Shown: in pieces, positions 35,973-45,128 of the stretch
How positions within the stretch are numbered: position 1 is the first letter of the stretch
Layout of the letters: each line of letters opens with the position of its first letter
Assembly: GCA_031553835.1 (NCBI GenBank)
Contig: JAVBKX010000038.1
Location: 6,079 to 70,078 of the forward strand
Source of the DNA: JAVBKX01 sp031553835
Lineage (GTDB): Bacteria > Bacteroidota > Bacteroidia > Bacteroidales > Azobacteroidaceae
DNA: 64,000 bases
Direction of reading: 5' to 3'
Position numbers and translations under genes: made by a program
Notes under the pieces: model-generated
Database searches by the model: none
Seen by the model: only the letters and a program-made list of their open reading frames with translations
What the model was told of the DNA's origin: nothing

Positions 35973-36731
35973 ATGAAAGCATTATTTTTATCTATTACTA
36001 TCTTTGTTTCAATAGCATTGAGTGCTCAAAAATGGACGGAACCGAAATGGGATACATTCGAATTTCCTGCGGTGCATTTTGCGGATAAAGCTCAGGGAAC
36101 CGACGGATCGGCGATTTATAGCCGGATTATTCCCAATCCTACCCATTTTATTCAACAACATGCGTTATGGGTAATACAAACATTGTATTGGTCGCCGGCC
36201 GATTCGATTCCCAATATTAAAAACATTTATTACACGTTGGAAGACGTGGACGGAATTTCGGCAAAAGGCGGAGGAGTGCCCGACATTTCTATTTTTTACA
36301 GCTCGCGTTGGGTAGAACGTTCGGAAAAAAATCAAGGAGATGATAAAGTCATGTTCGAAACCCGTGGGGTGCTTTATCACGAATTGACACATGGTTTTCA
36401 ATTGGAGCCGCAAGGTATCGGAGGATATGTGCAAGGGACTGAATTTTGGGCGTTTATTGAAGGAATGGCCGATGCTGTTCGATACCAGAATGGATTTTTC
36501 CCGATTACCAATCGTAAGCCCGGCGGCAATTGGATGGACGGCTATCAAACTACCGGTTTCTTTTTACAATGGCTGACTTGCAAGGATCCTGATTTTCTTC
36601 GGAAATTCAATAAATCGACCCTTGATATTATACCCTGGAGTTTTGATAAGGCCATGAGACATGTCTTGGGCGAACAAAACGGGGTGGATAAACTGTGGAA
36701 TGAATATCAGGATTTTTTGAAATCTGTTTGA
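35973..36731 (+). CDS. Secreted basic-secretory-protein (BSP) family zinc peptidase
   Basis: 252 residues from ATG 35973, with a signal peptide to about residue 19 (ALSAQ). The zincin motif HELTHGFQ (His136, Glu137, His140) and the downstream EGMADAVR segment match the plant/bacterial 'basic secretory protein' peptidase family (PF04450). The family is often found in Bacteroidota next to carbohydrate-degrading genes; the substrate is unknown. Its position 70 bases after three GH92 genes and a fucosidase suggests that it attacks the protein part of the glycoproteins they deglycosylate (inference). Confidence 0.82.
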   Translation: MKALFLSITIFVSIALSAQKWTEPKWDTFEFPAVHFADKAQGTDGSAIYSRIIPNPTHFIQQHALWVIQTLYWSPADSIPNIKNIYYTLEDVDGISAKGGGVPDISIFYSSRWVERSEKNQGDDKVMFETRGVLYHELTHGFQLEPQGIGGYVQGTEFWAFIEGMADAVRYQNGFFPITNRKPGGNWMDGYQTTGFFLQWLTCKDPDFLRKFNKSTLDIIPWSFDKAMRHVLGEQNGVDKLWNEYQDFLKSV

Positions 36732-36778
36732 AACAGGCTCAGGCAGGTCGGATCGACTTTATATATAATGCAAAGCGT

Positions 36779-36810
36779 ATTGATGAATAACGACATTATC
36801 ATTACCTTTG
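36779..36810 (+). promoter_or_regulatory. Promoter for metF
   Basis: ATTG (36779-36782), a 20-base spacer and TACCTTTG (36803-36810), 20 bases before the metF start. Confidence 0.6.
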
Positions 36811-36830
36811 CATTATAATATAGATAAGAC

Positions 36831-37784
36831 ATGAGAGTAATCGATTTACTGAATAATAGTTCCAAAACGGCGTTTTCTTTTGAATTACTGCCTCCGTTGA
36901 AAGGAAATAGTTTTAAAAAAGTATGTCAGGTGATTGATAAATTACGGGAATTTGATCCGAAATATATAAATATCACCACACATCACAGCGAAAATGTATA
37001 TCAGGAAACGGAAAATGGGTTGATGAAAAAAGTGAATGTCAGGAAACGTCCAGGGACAGTGGCTATTGCAGCTGCTATTCAATATCATTATGGTATCACT
37101 GCTGTGCCACATATTATCTGTAAAGGATTTACTAAGGAAGAAACAGAATATGCATTGATCGACCTGAATTTTTTGGGAGTACACGATTTATTGCTTTTGC
37201 GTGGGGATGCTAATAAACTGGATCGCGATCAGCTTGTTCCGGGACACAGCCATGAGTTTGCATTGGATTTGCAACGACAAATCAATGACTTTAACAGGGG
37301 AATAGCAGTCGATGGATCGAAATTCGAACAGATTGAAACTCCATTTTCGTATGGTGTGGCCTGTTACCCGGAAAAACACGAAGAAGCGCCCAATATGGAA
37401 TCAGACATCGCCTTTTTAAAGCAAAAAGTGGAAGCCGGAGCCGATTATGCTGTAACTCAGATGTTTTTTGATAATGCAAAGTACTTCGACTTTGTAGATC
37501 ATTGCCGGGCCGAAGGTATTACTGTGCCTATTATTCCCGGCATCAAACCGATTGTATTTAAGGATCAATTGACTGTATTGCCCAAAATTTTTCGTTCCGA
37601 TATTCCTGCAACCTTTGCCAATGAATTGCGTAAATGCAAGACAGATGAAGAAGTGAAGACCGTGGGAGTGGAGTGGGGTATTCAGCAATGTAAAGAGCTT
37701 ATTGCAAAAGGAGTACCGAGCATTCATTTTTATACTTTACTGGCAACCGATAGCGTTCGTCGGATTGCGCAGGAGATTTATTAG
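36831..37784 (+). CDS. metF: 5,10-methylenetetrahydrofolate reductase
   Basis: FAD enzyme reducing methylene-THF to methyl-THF for methionine synthesis; 317 residues. Visible are FSFELLPPLKG near the N-terminus, the THHSE segment, LLLRGD (folate/FAD site), and QMFFDNAKYFDFVDHCR with PIIPGIKPI. An own promoter precedes it. The holB gene starts 1 base after its stop. Confidence 0.95.
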   Translation: MRVIDLLNNSSKTAFSFELLPPLKGNSFKKVCQVIDKLREFDPKYINITTHHSENVYQETENGLMKKVNVRKRPGTVAIAAAIQYHYGITAVPHIICKGFTKEETEYALIDLNFLGVHDLLLLRGDANKLDRDQLVPGHSHEFALDLQRQINDFNRGIAVDGSKFEQIETPFSYGVACYPEKHEEAPNMESDIAFLKQKVEAGADYAVTQMFFDNAKYFDFVDHCRAEGITVPIIPGIKPIVFKDQLTVLPKIFRSDIPATFANELRKCKTDEEVKTVGVEWGIQQCKELIAKGVPSIHFYTLLATDSVRRIAQEIY

Positions 37785-37785
37785 A

Positions 37786-38910
37786 ATGAAATTTGCGGAC
37801 ATAATAGGGCAGGACAACGTTAAGCAACGATTAATTCAATCGGTTCGGGAAGGCTTTATACCTCATGCTCGTCTGATTACCGGGGCGGAAGGCGTAGGCG
37901 CTTTACCGTTGGCATTGGCATACGCGCGTTATCTTATGTGTACTGACCGAAAGGAATCAGATGCCTGTGGGAGTTGTCCTTCCTGCGTGAAATTCAATAA
38001 ATATGCCCATCCCGACTTACATTTCGTATTTCCGATCATCAAAAATGATAAAAAGAAAAAGGAAGTATGTGATGATTATATTGCGGAATGGCGGCAACAG
38101 TTGTCGGAACAGCCTTATTTCGGTTTGTCTCATTGGTTTCAACGGATTGATGCGGAAAATGCCCAGGGAATGATTTATGCTAAAGAAAGCAGTGAAATCA
38201 TCAAAAAATTAAACCTGAAAACGTATGAAGCCGAATACAAGGTGATGATCATTTGGTTGCCTGAGAAAATGCATGAATCGTGCGCCAATAAATTATTGAA
38301 AATCATTGAAGAACCGCCTGCAAATACTGTTTTTTTATTAGTATCCGAACAACCCGATCATATTATCGGAACCATACAATCACGTTCGCAGCGGTTGCCT
38401 GTTCCGCCAATTGCTCCCGAAGTCCTTTCTTTGGTATTATCTGAAAAATATACACTGGAACCTGACGATCTGCAATTTGTGGTTCATTTGGCCGAAGGTA
38501 GCTATATCCGGGCGGTTGAGACGATTGAATCGGCATCTGAACAGGAATTATTTTTTGATTTGTTTGTGACCATTATGCGGAATTCCTGGCAGCGGGACGT
38601 CAAAAACATGAAAGCGAAAGCGGAATTTTTTGCATCATTAGGCAGGGAACGCCAGAAAGCTTTTTTTACTTATGGTCAACGATTGGTTCGGGAAAATTTT
38701 CTTTACCGGTTGCAACAACCTGAAATTAACTATCTTAATCGTGCAGAAGCCGGATTTTCCAAGAATTTTTCCCCTTATGTCAATGAACGGAATGTGATTG
38801 ATTTTATGGGCGAATTAGCTTTGGCCGAAAGGCATGTGGAACAAAATGTTAATCCACGGTTGGTCTTTTTTGATCTTTCCATGAAGATCGCCGTATTATT
38901 AAAACGATAA
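37786..38910 (+). CDS. holB: DNA polymerase III clamp-loader subunit delta'
   Basis: 374 residues from ATG 37786; a longer in-frame start at 37702 would lie inside metF. It is a AAA+-fold clamp-loader protein opening with MKFADIIGQDNVKQRL. The P-loop position reads GAEGVGALPL, lacking the Lys and Thr of an active Walker A, as in the non-hydrolysing delta' subunit. A zinc finger (C-x8-C-x2-C-x2-C region around DACGSCPSCVKF) and the arginine-finger-type motif SRSQRLPVP fit. Its last 12 bases overlap the convergent GH3-family gene, so no terminator separates them. Confidence 0.88.
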   Translation: MKFADIIGQDNVKQRLIQSVREGFIPHARLITGAEGVGALPLALAYARYLMCTDRKESDACGSCPSCVKFNKYAHPDLHFVFPIIKNDKKKKEVCDDYIAEWRQQLSEQPYFGLSHWFQRIDAENAQGMIYAKESSEIIKKLNLKTYEAEYKVMIIWLPEKMHESCANKLLKIIEEPPANTVFLLVSEQPDHIIGTIQSRSQRLPVPPIAPEVLSLVLSEKYTLEPDDLQFVVHLAEGSYIRAVETIESASEQELFFDLFVTIMRNSWQRDVKNMKAKAEFFASLGRERQKAFFTYGQRLVRENFLYRLQQPEINYLNRAEAGFSKNFSPYVNERNVIDFMGELALAERHVEQNVNPRLVFFDLSMKIAVLLKR

Positions 38911-40401
38911 AATCGGATCGATATATTCGCGGGTATTGCTCAATCGCGGAATTTTATGTTGTCCTCCCAGCTTTCCCTGCGCTTTTAACCAGTCGTAAAA
39001 TTGATTGTGCCGGGCAACTGTAATTTCAGGCATGTCAAGAGTTATGTTTTTGTATCGTTTAGCCTCATAATCGGAGTTGACAGCCTGTAGAGCTGCGTCT
39101 AATACAGAAGTAAATATCTCAATGGAAGACGGAGCATGTTCAAATTCAATCAACCATTGATGTCGTCCTTTATTTTGAGATGACATATAAACCGGTGCTA
39201 CTGTATATTCGCAGATGACGGCTCCAGTCGCCTTACATGCCTCCGATAATGCTTTTTCCACATTGTCTATGATCACTTCTTCTCCAAAAGCATTGATATA
39301 ATGCCGTGTACGGCCGGTGATGGTAATTTTATACGGCCGGATATGGGTAAAACGAACGGTGTCGCCAATGATATACCGCCAAAACCCATTATTACTGCTC
39401 ATTACCAAGGCATAATTGCGATTCACTTCCACATCTTCCAGACGGCATGCTTTCGGATGTTCCGAATCCAACTCGTCGGTAGGAATGAATTCATAAAAAA
39501 TACCATAATCAAGTAGCAATAACATCGAAGGATCGCTCAAATCGTTTTGCAGGGCAAAGAAACCTTCCGAAGCATTGTAAGTTTCCATGTAATGCATACG
39601 TGAAGACGGAATCAGTGATTCATATTGTTCGCGATAAGGGATGAAGCTGACGCCACCGTGAAAAAAAACCTCGAGATTAGGCCAAATATCGGTCAGGTAT
39701 AGCTTCCCGCTTTCTTTCAGTATTTTCTTGATTAAAACGAGAAACCAGGACGGAACTCCGGAAATATTCGTAATATTGTCGTGTATCGTATTCCGGCAGA
39801 TCAATTCCAATTTTTCTTCCCATTCATTCATCAACATGATTTCTTTGGATGGAGTACGAAAAAAATTAGCCATAGGATTGATGTTTTCGATCAATACCGC
39901 AGATAAATCTCCGGCTTTCGCGTGTTGATTAAAGGGAACAGGCTTGTGACTTCCGCCCAAAATCAATCCTTTTCCTGAGAATAAGCGACTATTGGGGGTG
40001 TTGCTTAAATAAGTCGCCACCGTATCCATGGCTCCTTTATAATGGCATTCATTGAGTGAAGTCTTACTGACGGGAATAAACTTGCTCTTATCGCCGGTGG
40101 TTCCAGATGATTTGGCAAACCATTTGATTTTTTCCGGCCATAGAATATTGTTTTCTCCTTGCATCATCCGTTGTATCCACGGCTTGATGTCTTCATAGTT
40201 TTGAATGGGCACTCTTGACGCATAATCAGCATAAGTACGAATAGAGGCATAATCGTATTTATGCCCCCATTCCGTATTCTTAGCTGTTATGATCAGATTT
40301 TTAAACTGTTCATCCTGAATAGCATCCGGATTTTTTTCAAAATTCGTAATACATTTTACCCGATGAGAAAAAATGGCAGACGCTACCTTTTCTAAAATCA
40401 T
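38899..40401 (-). CDS. GH3 auxin-responsive-type acyl-adenylate-forming enzyme
   Basis: 500-residue member of the GH3 family within the ANL (firefly luciferase) superfamily; such enzymes adenylate a carboxylic acid and join it to an amino acid or similar acceptor. The ATP-binding motif SSGTTGDKSKFIPVS (about 93-107) is clear, and further signatures are YMETYNASEGFF and YIIGDTVRFT. Substrates of the bacterial members are largely unknown. It is transcribed toward holB and has its own -7 box at 40422-40429. Confidence 0.85.
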   Translation of the reverse strand: MILEKVASAIFSHRVKCITNFEKNPDAIQDEQFKNLIITAKNTEWGHKYDYASIRTYADYASRVPIQNYEDIKPWIQRMMQGENNILWPEKIKWFAKSSGTTGDKSKFIPVSKTSLNECHYKGAMDTVATYLSNTPNSRLFSGKGLILGGSHKPVPFNQHAKAGDLSAVLIENINPMANFFRTPSKEIMLMNEWEEKLELICRNTIHDNITNISGVPSWFLVLIKKILKESGKLYLTDIWPNLEVFFHGGVSFIPYREQYESLIPSSRMHYMETYNASEGFFALQNDLSDPSMLLLLDYGIFYEFIPTDELDSEHPKACRLEDVEVNRNYALVMSSNNGFWRYIIGDTVRFTHIRPYKITITGRTRHYINAFGEEVIIDNVEKALSEACKATGAVICEYTVAPVYMSSQNKGRHQWLIEFEHAPSSIEIFTSVLDAALQAVNSDYEAKRYKNITLDMPEITVARHNQFYDWLKAQGKLGGQHKIPRLSNTREYIDPILSF

Positions 40402-40421
40402 TATTTTTTACTTAAAGAATG

Positions 40422-40429
40422 CAAATATA
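40422..40429 (-). promoter_or_regulatory. -7 box for the GH3-family gene
   Basis: TATATTTG on the minus strand, 20 bases upstream of the start codon. A clear -33 TTTG is not visible. Confidence 0.4.
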
Positions 40430-40448
40430 ATGATTTTTTGACATCCAG

Positions 40449-41078
40449 TTACTTTTTGTCCGAATCAAAAATCATTTTAGTAAGTTGTTCAAGCGCTTTG
40501 AGTATTCGCTTTTTACCTTCCCGTTTAGTGACTTCAATGCCAAAAAATTGAGGGATGTTTTTGTGCAGGACAAGGAAAAATAATCCTCCCAGCAAAATGG
40601 AAACCATGGCTTCGGCATCTACATCATGTGTTTCTGAGTAAGTTGCGATTTTTTGCCTCATGTCTTTGGTTTCACTTTCCCTTTTCTTAGCTTGCTCTAC
40701 AATATATGGGGTCGGTTCGGCGATTTCCCACCGGATCAAACTTTCCAGTTCGTCGTTTTGATCCATTGTTCTGTACAGTTCGGATAAATAATTAGTAACT
40801 GCCTCTTTCAGATCAACATTGTCTTGCTCTTGTCTCACTTTCTGAAGAATAAAACGTTCCCAAAAATTATGTTGGGCAAAATATCTTTCCAACAAATTTT
40901 CGAACGAGTCAAAATTCCTGTAGATGTAAGCTTTTTCTACAGTCGCTACTTCAGAAACGGTATTAATCCCCAAGTTGGAAAAACCCATTTCGTTGATCAC
41001 CTTGCATACTGCATTCATCAATAGCTGATCAATCTCTTCCTTCGAACGCCTGATTCTCACTTTTTTTTCTGTAGCCAT
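40449..41078 (-). CDS. TetR family transcriptional regulator
   Basis: 209 residues. The N-terminal helix-turn-helix (about 12-55) has the TetR layout (IDQLLMNAVCKVINEMGFSNLGINTVSEVATVEKAYIYRNF). The C-terminal ligand-binding domain is not similar to any member I recognise. It lies between the GH3-like enzyme and the radical SAM gene, all on one strand; it could regulate the GH3-like gene 47 bases downstream. No clear operator palindrome was found. Confidence 0.85.
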   Translation of the reverse strand: MATEKKVRIRRSKEEIDQLLMNAVCKVINEMGFSNLGINTVSEVATVEKAYIYRNFDSFENLLERYFAQHNFWERFILQKVRQEQDNVDLKEAVTNYLSELYRTMDQNDELESLIRWEIAEPTPYIVEQAKKRESETKDMRQKIATYSETHDVDAEAMVSILLGGLFFLVLHKNIPQFFGIEVTKREGKKRILKALEQLTKMIFDSDKK

Positions 41079-41131
41079 AATTGTTTTATTAAATGAATAA
41101 ATTAAAAATCGCGGTGTATATTATGGATATA

Positions 41132-41902
41132 CTACCCCGATATGCGAGTCTCTATCCCGAGTGCTTTTACTTTTGCTGCAATGAGCTGCAAAGTTTCTAC
41201 TGGCACTTTTTCCAATTGTTTCACCGGAGTAGCCCGGTTGAGTGTGTAAATCATTACTTGCTTCGGGTTGATTTTTTTTAATACATTCAACCACTGGTTT
41301 AATTCATTTTCGAGTGTGTTGTCAATCTTATTCCCTTGATACTGACCAGTCAGGAAGAGAGTTTGTATTGTTAAATTACCATTGAACGCTTTCAAATCTT
41401 CGATTAGAGATTCAATGTTAAAATCTTGACATTTAGGTTGATCGATAAGTTTTATCATTTCATTCGAAGCACAATCTAATTTCAAGATATTGAGATCAAC
41501 TCGATTTAATGTTCTGAAAATATTTTCTTTGCGAATCTGAGTGGCATTGGAAAGAACGCAGACTTTGGCATCCGGAAAATACCGGTCTCTTAAAGCAATG
41601 GTGTCGAGTACTATTTCTTCAAAATAAGGATGCATGGTCGGTTCGCCATTTCCCGAAAAAGTAATGGCATCCGGCTTCTCATTCATTTCTTGCATTTGCT
41701 TTAGCCGCATTTCCAATGCTGCATGCACTTCATTGCGGGAAGGCAGTTTATTGTCCTCCGCATTCTCTGCATTGAAGCCGCACTCGCAATAGATGCAATC
41801 AAAAGAGCATACTTTTCCATGTTTTGGCAATAAGTTAATGCCAAGAGAAACACCCAGGCGACGACTTTGTACAGGGCCAAATATTATGTCATTAAACAAC
41901 AT
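41132..41902 (-). CDS. Radical SAM protein (COG0731-like)
   Basis: 256 residues from ATG 41902 (an upstream in-frame ATG at 41920 adds 6 residues). The 4Fe-4S motif CSFDCIYC is at Cys32, Cys36 and Cys39. It is preceded by FGPVQSRRLGVSLGIN, the signature of the COG0731 group related to wyosine tRNA-modifying radical SAM enzymes. The SAM-binding GNGEPT motif follows (about 88-93). Its reaction is unknown. A strong promoter is at 41966-41998, and the gene is 53 bases upstream of the TetR gene, possibly in one transcript. Confidence 0.88.
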   Translation of the reverse strand: MLFNDIIFGPVQSRRLGVSLGINLLPKHGKVCSFDCIYCECGFNAENAEDNKLPSRNEVHAALEMRLKQMQEMNEKPDAITFSGNGEPTMHPYFEEIVLDTIALRDRYFPDAKVCVLSNATQIRKENIFRTLNRVDLNILKLDCASNEMIKLIDQPKCQDFNIESLIEDLKAFNGNLTIQTLFLTGQYQGNKIDNTLENELNQWLNVLKKINPKQVMIYTLNRATPVKQLEKVPVETLQLIAAKVKALGIETRISG

Positions 41903-41965
41903 TCTAAGCAAGTATAACAAGTAATACTTATATTTTATTTACATGAATAATAATTCAAGTGACTG

Positions 41966-41998
41966 CAAAGTTATAAATAAGTTTAGAAAAATGCCAAA
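41966..41998 (-). promoter_or_regulatory. Promoter for the radical SAM gene
   Basis: Minus-strand TTTG (41998-41995), a 21-base spacer and TAACTTTG (41973-41966): a full match to the Bacteroidota consensus. Confidence 0.62.
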
Positions 41999-42047
41999 CA
42001 ATATGCTGATTATGTGTTGTTAAATCGTACATTCCAATCAAAAATCA

Positions 42048-44102
42048 TTAAAACTTCCACCGTATCACTCCTGAAAAATCAGTTTTGTAAGAATATTTGA
42101 TAAGTTCTAATCCTGAACCGATCATTTCCTGATTCAAGTATCGTGTTGTAGATACTTTTGCAAAGATACTTAAATTACGGAATAAATCCAATTGCAAAAT
42201 ACCATAATTTCGTATCCCCTTTCCATAATAAGTGTGAAAATTAAATACGGATGGCGCATTTTTTTCATAAACAGTAATGCGGGTATCCCAATTAGTAGTT
42301 TGAAAATAAGAGATTCCAGTGTTGAAGCAGGCTAAACTTTTTTCAGGATGATAGCTGAATGAGTGGGAGATACTCCAGCCGGTTGCAGGGGAAAGTGCAG
42401 GATTGATATATACGTTATAGTCGAATTGCAGTTTCAAATCAAAGGATTTTACAGGATTGAAATCAAGCTGATACCTGATTTTGTGTTGGAAATAGGGGCT
42501 GATTGTCCTGATCGAATTTGTTGTGTTGTTTTTTCTTTGCTCTTTGAATTTGTATCTTATATACGAAGAAAACCATGCACCGGGTTTGTAATTAAATTGC
42601 GCCAGTATATCTTTCCCTTCGGACGGAGCGTCGGCGCTAAATTTTAGCCAGGGAAAGCGAAAAAAATCGATATAACCTTTGAATTCCCAATAATGAAATT
42701 TTTTCAGTTGTAATCCCAAATAAACCCCGGATTCATTTTGTACACCGGACGATTCGGAAAATGATTGTCCATACAAAGCCTGGTAATGTTCAGAAAAATG
42801 GCGGCAGGCCAGTGTGAATCCGATAAATGAAGCCGGCTGGATTTGCAGGAAATGGGTGGTGGCATGGCTTCCATTGGCGCTGATGGCTGTTTCTCCCGAA
42901 AAAACATATTTTTTTTGTTGATAAAGATAGTGCGCTCCTATGTTGTAATTGTCTTTTCCCCGAAGATAAAATACATTGTATGGGCGAAGAGAGGGATCCA
43001 GTGTTTTTCCTCCGAATTGATAATATATTCCGGTCAAACCGACATCGAACGTTTCATTTTTCCAACGGATATTTCCGCCTAAACTATTGATGGTTGCTTG
43101 TCGCCGTTTTTGCCAATCGTTTAAAGTCCGGTTGTAGCCATCTGTTTTGAAAGACAGGATGGTTGCGCTGTCTGCATTGGCGTCTGCCCGACGGAGCGAT
43201 CCGAACAGGTTAAGGTGAGTGTTGCGGATTTGCCAGGTTGTAGCAATGCCCCGGAAATAATCATTTTCATTGGTGGAAAAGTGTCTTTTGATTCCATTTT
43301 TTGTTTTTCCGGCATTTAAAATGTCCGACGTCTTTCCTAATGTAAAATCGGTATTGACAACTAATCCTGATCCGAATGTTAATCGATAATCGCCTATATA
43401 CAAGGCTTTCATCGCGCCGATATCTTTTACGACGAAGTGAAATGCATAGTAATCAAATCCGGTGTGTTGGCGGTTTAAAAAAGCTTCACCATAATCTTTT
43501 TCGCCAGTTAGTCCGCCTTGTATCCGTTGTTTATACTGAAAATCGTATTTGAAAGAAGCATAAAACGGTTCGCCAAGATAATATTTGTTAGGAGATGCTT
43601 CTTTTTCTTCGGCAGTGGCAGGGGTATAACCGGCTTTTTCCTGAAAACAGTAATCGGAACGCAACAGGAGGCTGTTTTTGCCATATTTCAGGATTTGTTT
43701 TGGTGTCGGCTGGTATTGCGGCCTTGTGTATTCTCCCACATAAACAAATGGTAGTAGGTATGTGATGGTTTGCAGATCCAGATCTTCTACATTTTTTAAT
43801 TCATAAATGCTGACTAACGGTGCATTTCTGTAAATATAATAAAGTAAGTTTTCGATTTGAATAGCGGATAGAAACGGGAGTCGTTCGAGTTCGTTTTTTG
43901 TTACAAGATTTAAGTTGAACGGATGCTCGCTCCAATACGAAAGTTCGTCAAACAGATTTTCAATGGAGGCGTTTGTTTCCGGGTTGTTGTCGGAAAATTC
44001 TTCTAAATATTCCATCCAGGCCGTATTTTTATTTGTAGATTGCTGAGAAAGCATTTCCCAAACCATACAAAATGATAGCAGGAGAATCAGTATTTGTTTC
44101 AT
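42048..44102 (-). CDS. Helix-hairpin-helix plus outer-membrane beta-barrel-like protein
   Basis: 684-residue secreted protein with signal peptide (to about residue 20). The region about 60-120 has two helix-hairpin-helix-like motifs (NLVTKNELERLPFL ... VSIYELKNVEDLDLQTI) of the type used for DNA or protein contact (ComEA-like). The remaining ~540 residues are rich in alternating aromatic/polar strands (FHFVVKDIG, YIGDYRLTFGSG, IRYKFKEQ) and end in a Phe (RWKF), as outer-membrane beta-barrels do. HhH-plus-barrel proteins are widespread in Bacteroidota but poorly characterised; a role in outer-membrane DNA handling is only a guess. The PorQ-like gene lies 14 bases upstream in the same unit. Confidence 0.78.
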   Translation of the reverse strand: MKQILILLLSFCMVWEMLSQQSTNKNTAWMEYLEEFSDNNPETNASIENLFDELSYWSEHPFNLNLVTKNELERLPFLSAIQIENLLYYIYRNAPLVSIYELKNVEDLDLQTITYLLPFVYVGEYTRPQYQPTPKQILKYGKNSLLLRSDYCFQEKAGYTPATAEEKEASPNKYYLGEPFYASFKYDFQYKQRIQGGLTGEKDYGEAFLNRQHTGFDYYAFHFVVKDIGAMKALYIGDYRLTFGSGLVVNTDFTLGKTSDILNAGKTKNGIKRHFSTNENDYFRGIATTWQIRNTHLNLFGSLRRADANADSATILSFKTDGYNRTLNDWQKRRQATINSLGGNIRWKNETFDVGLTGIYYQFGGKTLDPSLRPYNVFYLRGKDNYNIGAHYLYQQKKYVFSGETAISANGSHATTHFLQIQPASFIGFTLACRHFSEHYQALYGQSFSESSGVQNESGVYLGLQLKKFHYWEFKGYIDFFRFPWLKFSADAPSEGKDILAQFNYKPGAWFSSYIRYKFKEQRKNNTTNSIRTISPYFQHKIRYQLDFNPVKSFDLKLQFDYNVYINPALSPATGWSISHSFSYHPEKSLACFNTGISYFQTTNWDTRITVYEKNAPSVFNFHTYYGKGIRNYGILQLDLFRNLSIFAKVSTTRYLNQEMIGSGLELIKYSYKTDFSGVIRWKF

Positions 44103-44116
44103 AAAAAAAATAAAAA

Positions 44117-44899
44117 TTAAGGTAATGAATATGCAATTGAAATCGCAGAATTTGCGCCGAGGCAGGTGTTAAATCCGAATCCGGCAGCTAAATGAAAGTC
44201 ATGCAATGTGTAGGCGATTCCCAGGCATGGAACAGATGGATTGCTGCAAACGCCTGCGCGGAACATGAATTGATCCATTAGCTCATATTCGAATCCGGCG
44301 CTGAATGTCCAGCCGGTGGAATACCGCCATGATGGCTCGATAAGAAGATGACAGGATGGCAATAAGGTTATATTTACACCGGCGTGCCAGGCGGGACGGA
44401 TGCCGTCACTATTTAGTAAATGATTTCCAAGCAGGGCGATGCTCCATTTTGGCGAATATTGAAAATGAAATCCCAGATCGGAAGAATAGATTTGATTACT
44501 GTGGTCATCCATTGATTCATGACAATAAAGAAAATTAATTCCCATAGAAATTCCGGATGCGAGTTTTTTTGAAAATCCCGCTCTTGCAGATAGTAATTGA
44601 TACTCGGAGAAATGGAAAGATGAAAATTCTAAACCGCAATCCAACAGATGGTTGGGAACAATGACACCCATTGAAGGCGTATTTAGTTCCGGCATTTCAA
44701 AATGATTGAGGACCGCAAAGTGAATTGTCTTTTGAGTTTGAAAAGACAGATAAGCAGGATTGGTCAATTCGTGACTTAAAGCATGCAGGTGCCCTAAGGA
44801 AAAAGAACGGACATCCAATGGAACAGGATCGGGTAAGATTGCTAAGATTGGTTGGAATGTGCATATACACAAGCTCCAACACATGAAAAACATTTTCAT
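44117..44899 (-). CDS. PorQ/PorV-like outer-membrane protein, unknown function
   Basis: 260 residues with a signal peptide (to about 20). After LDVRSFSLGHLHALSHELTNPAYLSF, a pattern recalling the PorV/PorQ-type opening (early NPA motif), the protein alternates beta strands (SARAGFSKKLASGISMGINFLYC, WSIALLGNHLLNSD, FMFRAGVCSNPS) and ends in AISIAYSLP. This suggests a small outer-membrane barrel. It is the first gene of a two-gene unit with the HhH/barrel protein. I do not recognise a specific family. Confidence 0.7.
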   Translation of the reverse strand: MKMFFMCWSLCICTFQPILAILPDPVPLDVRSFSLGHLHALSHELTNPAYLSFQTQKTIHFAVLNHFEMPELNTPSMGVIVPNHLLDCGLEFSSFHFSEYQLLSARAGFSKKLASGISMGINFLYCHESMDDHSNQIYSSDLGFHFQYSPKWSIALLGNHLLNSDGIRPAWHAGVNITLLPSCHLLIEPSWRYSTGWTFSAGFEYELMDQFMFRAGVCSNPSVPCLGIAYTLHDFHLAAGFGFNTCLGANSAISIAYSLP

Positions 44900-44947
44900 A
44901 GTTACAAGGTTTGATTAAATAATAACGCCCTTAGGCATTGAATGGGG

Positions 44948-44955
44948 CAAAGTTA
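44948..44955 (-). promoter_or_regulatory. -7 box for the two outer-membrane genes
   Basis: TAACTTTG on the minus strand, 48 bases upstream of the start codon of the PorQ-like gene. The 229-base divergent gap (44900-45128) also contains the M16 promoter box and is otherwise AT-rich with no gene. Confidence 0.42.
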
Positions 44956-45079
44956 TAATTTATTTTGTGTTATTGTTGCAAAAATAAGAATTTAAATGAA
45001 TGTAGTTCATTACAAAATCGAGATGAAAATCATTGTCCGATATTTTCCTTACAATTAAAATTATTAAAAATTATAATGT

Positions 45080-45087
45080 AAATTTGT
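45080..45087 (+). promoter_or_regulatory. -7 box for the M16 peptidase unit
   Basis: TAAATTTG, 41 bases before the M16 start codon. A convincing -33 box is not visible. Confidence 0.4.
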
Positions 45088-45128
45088 CACATAATTTATG
45101 AATCATTGAAACGAATCAAATTAAAAAA

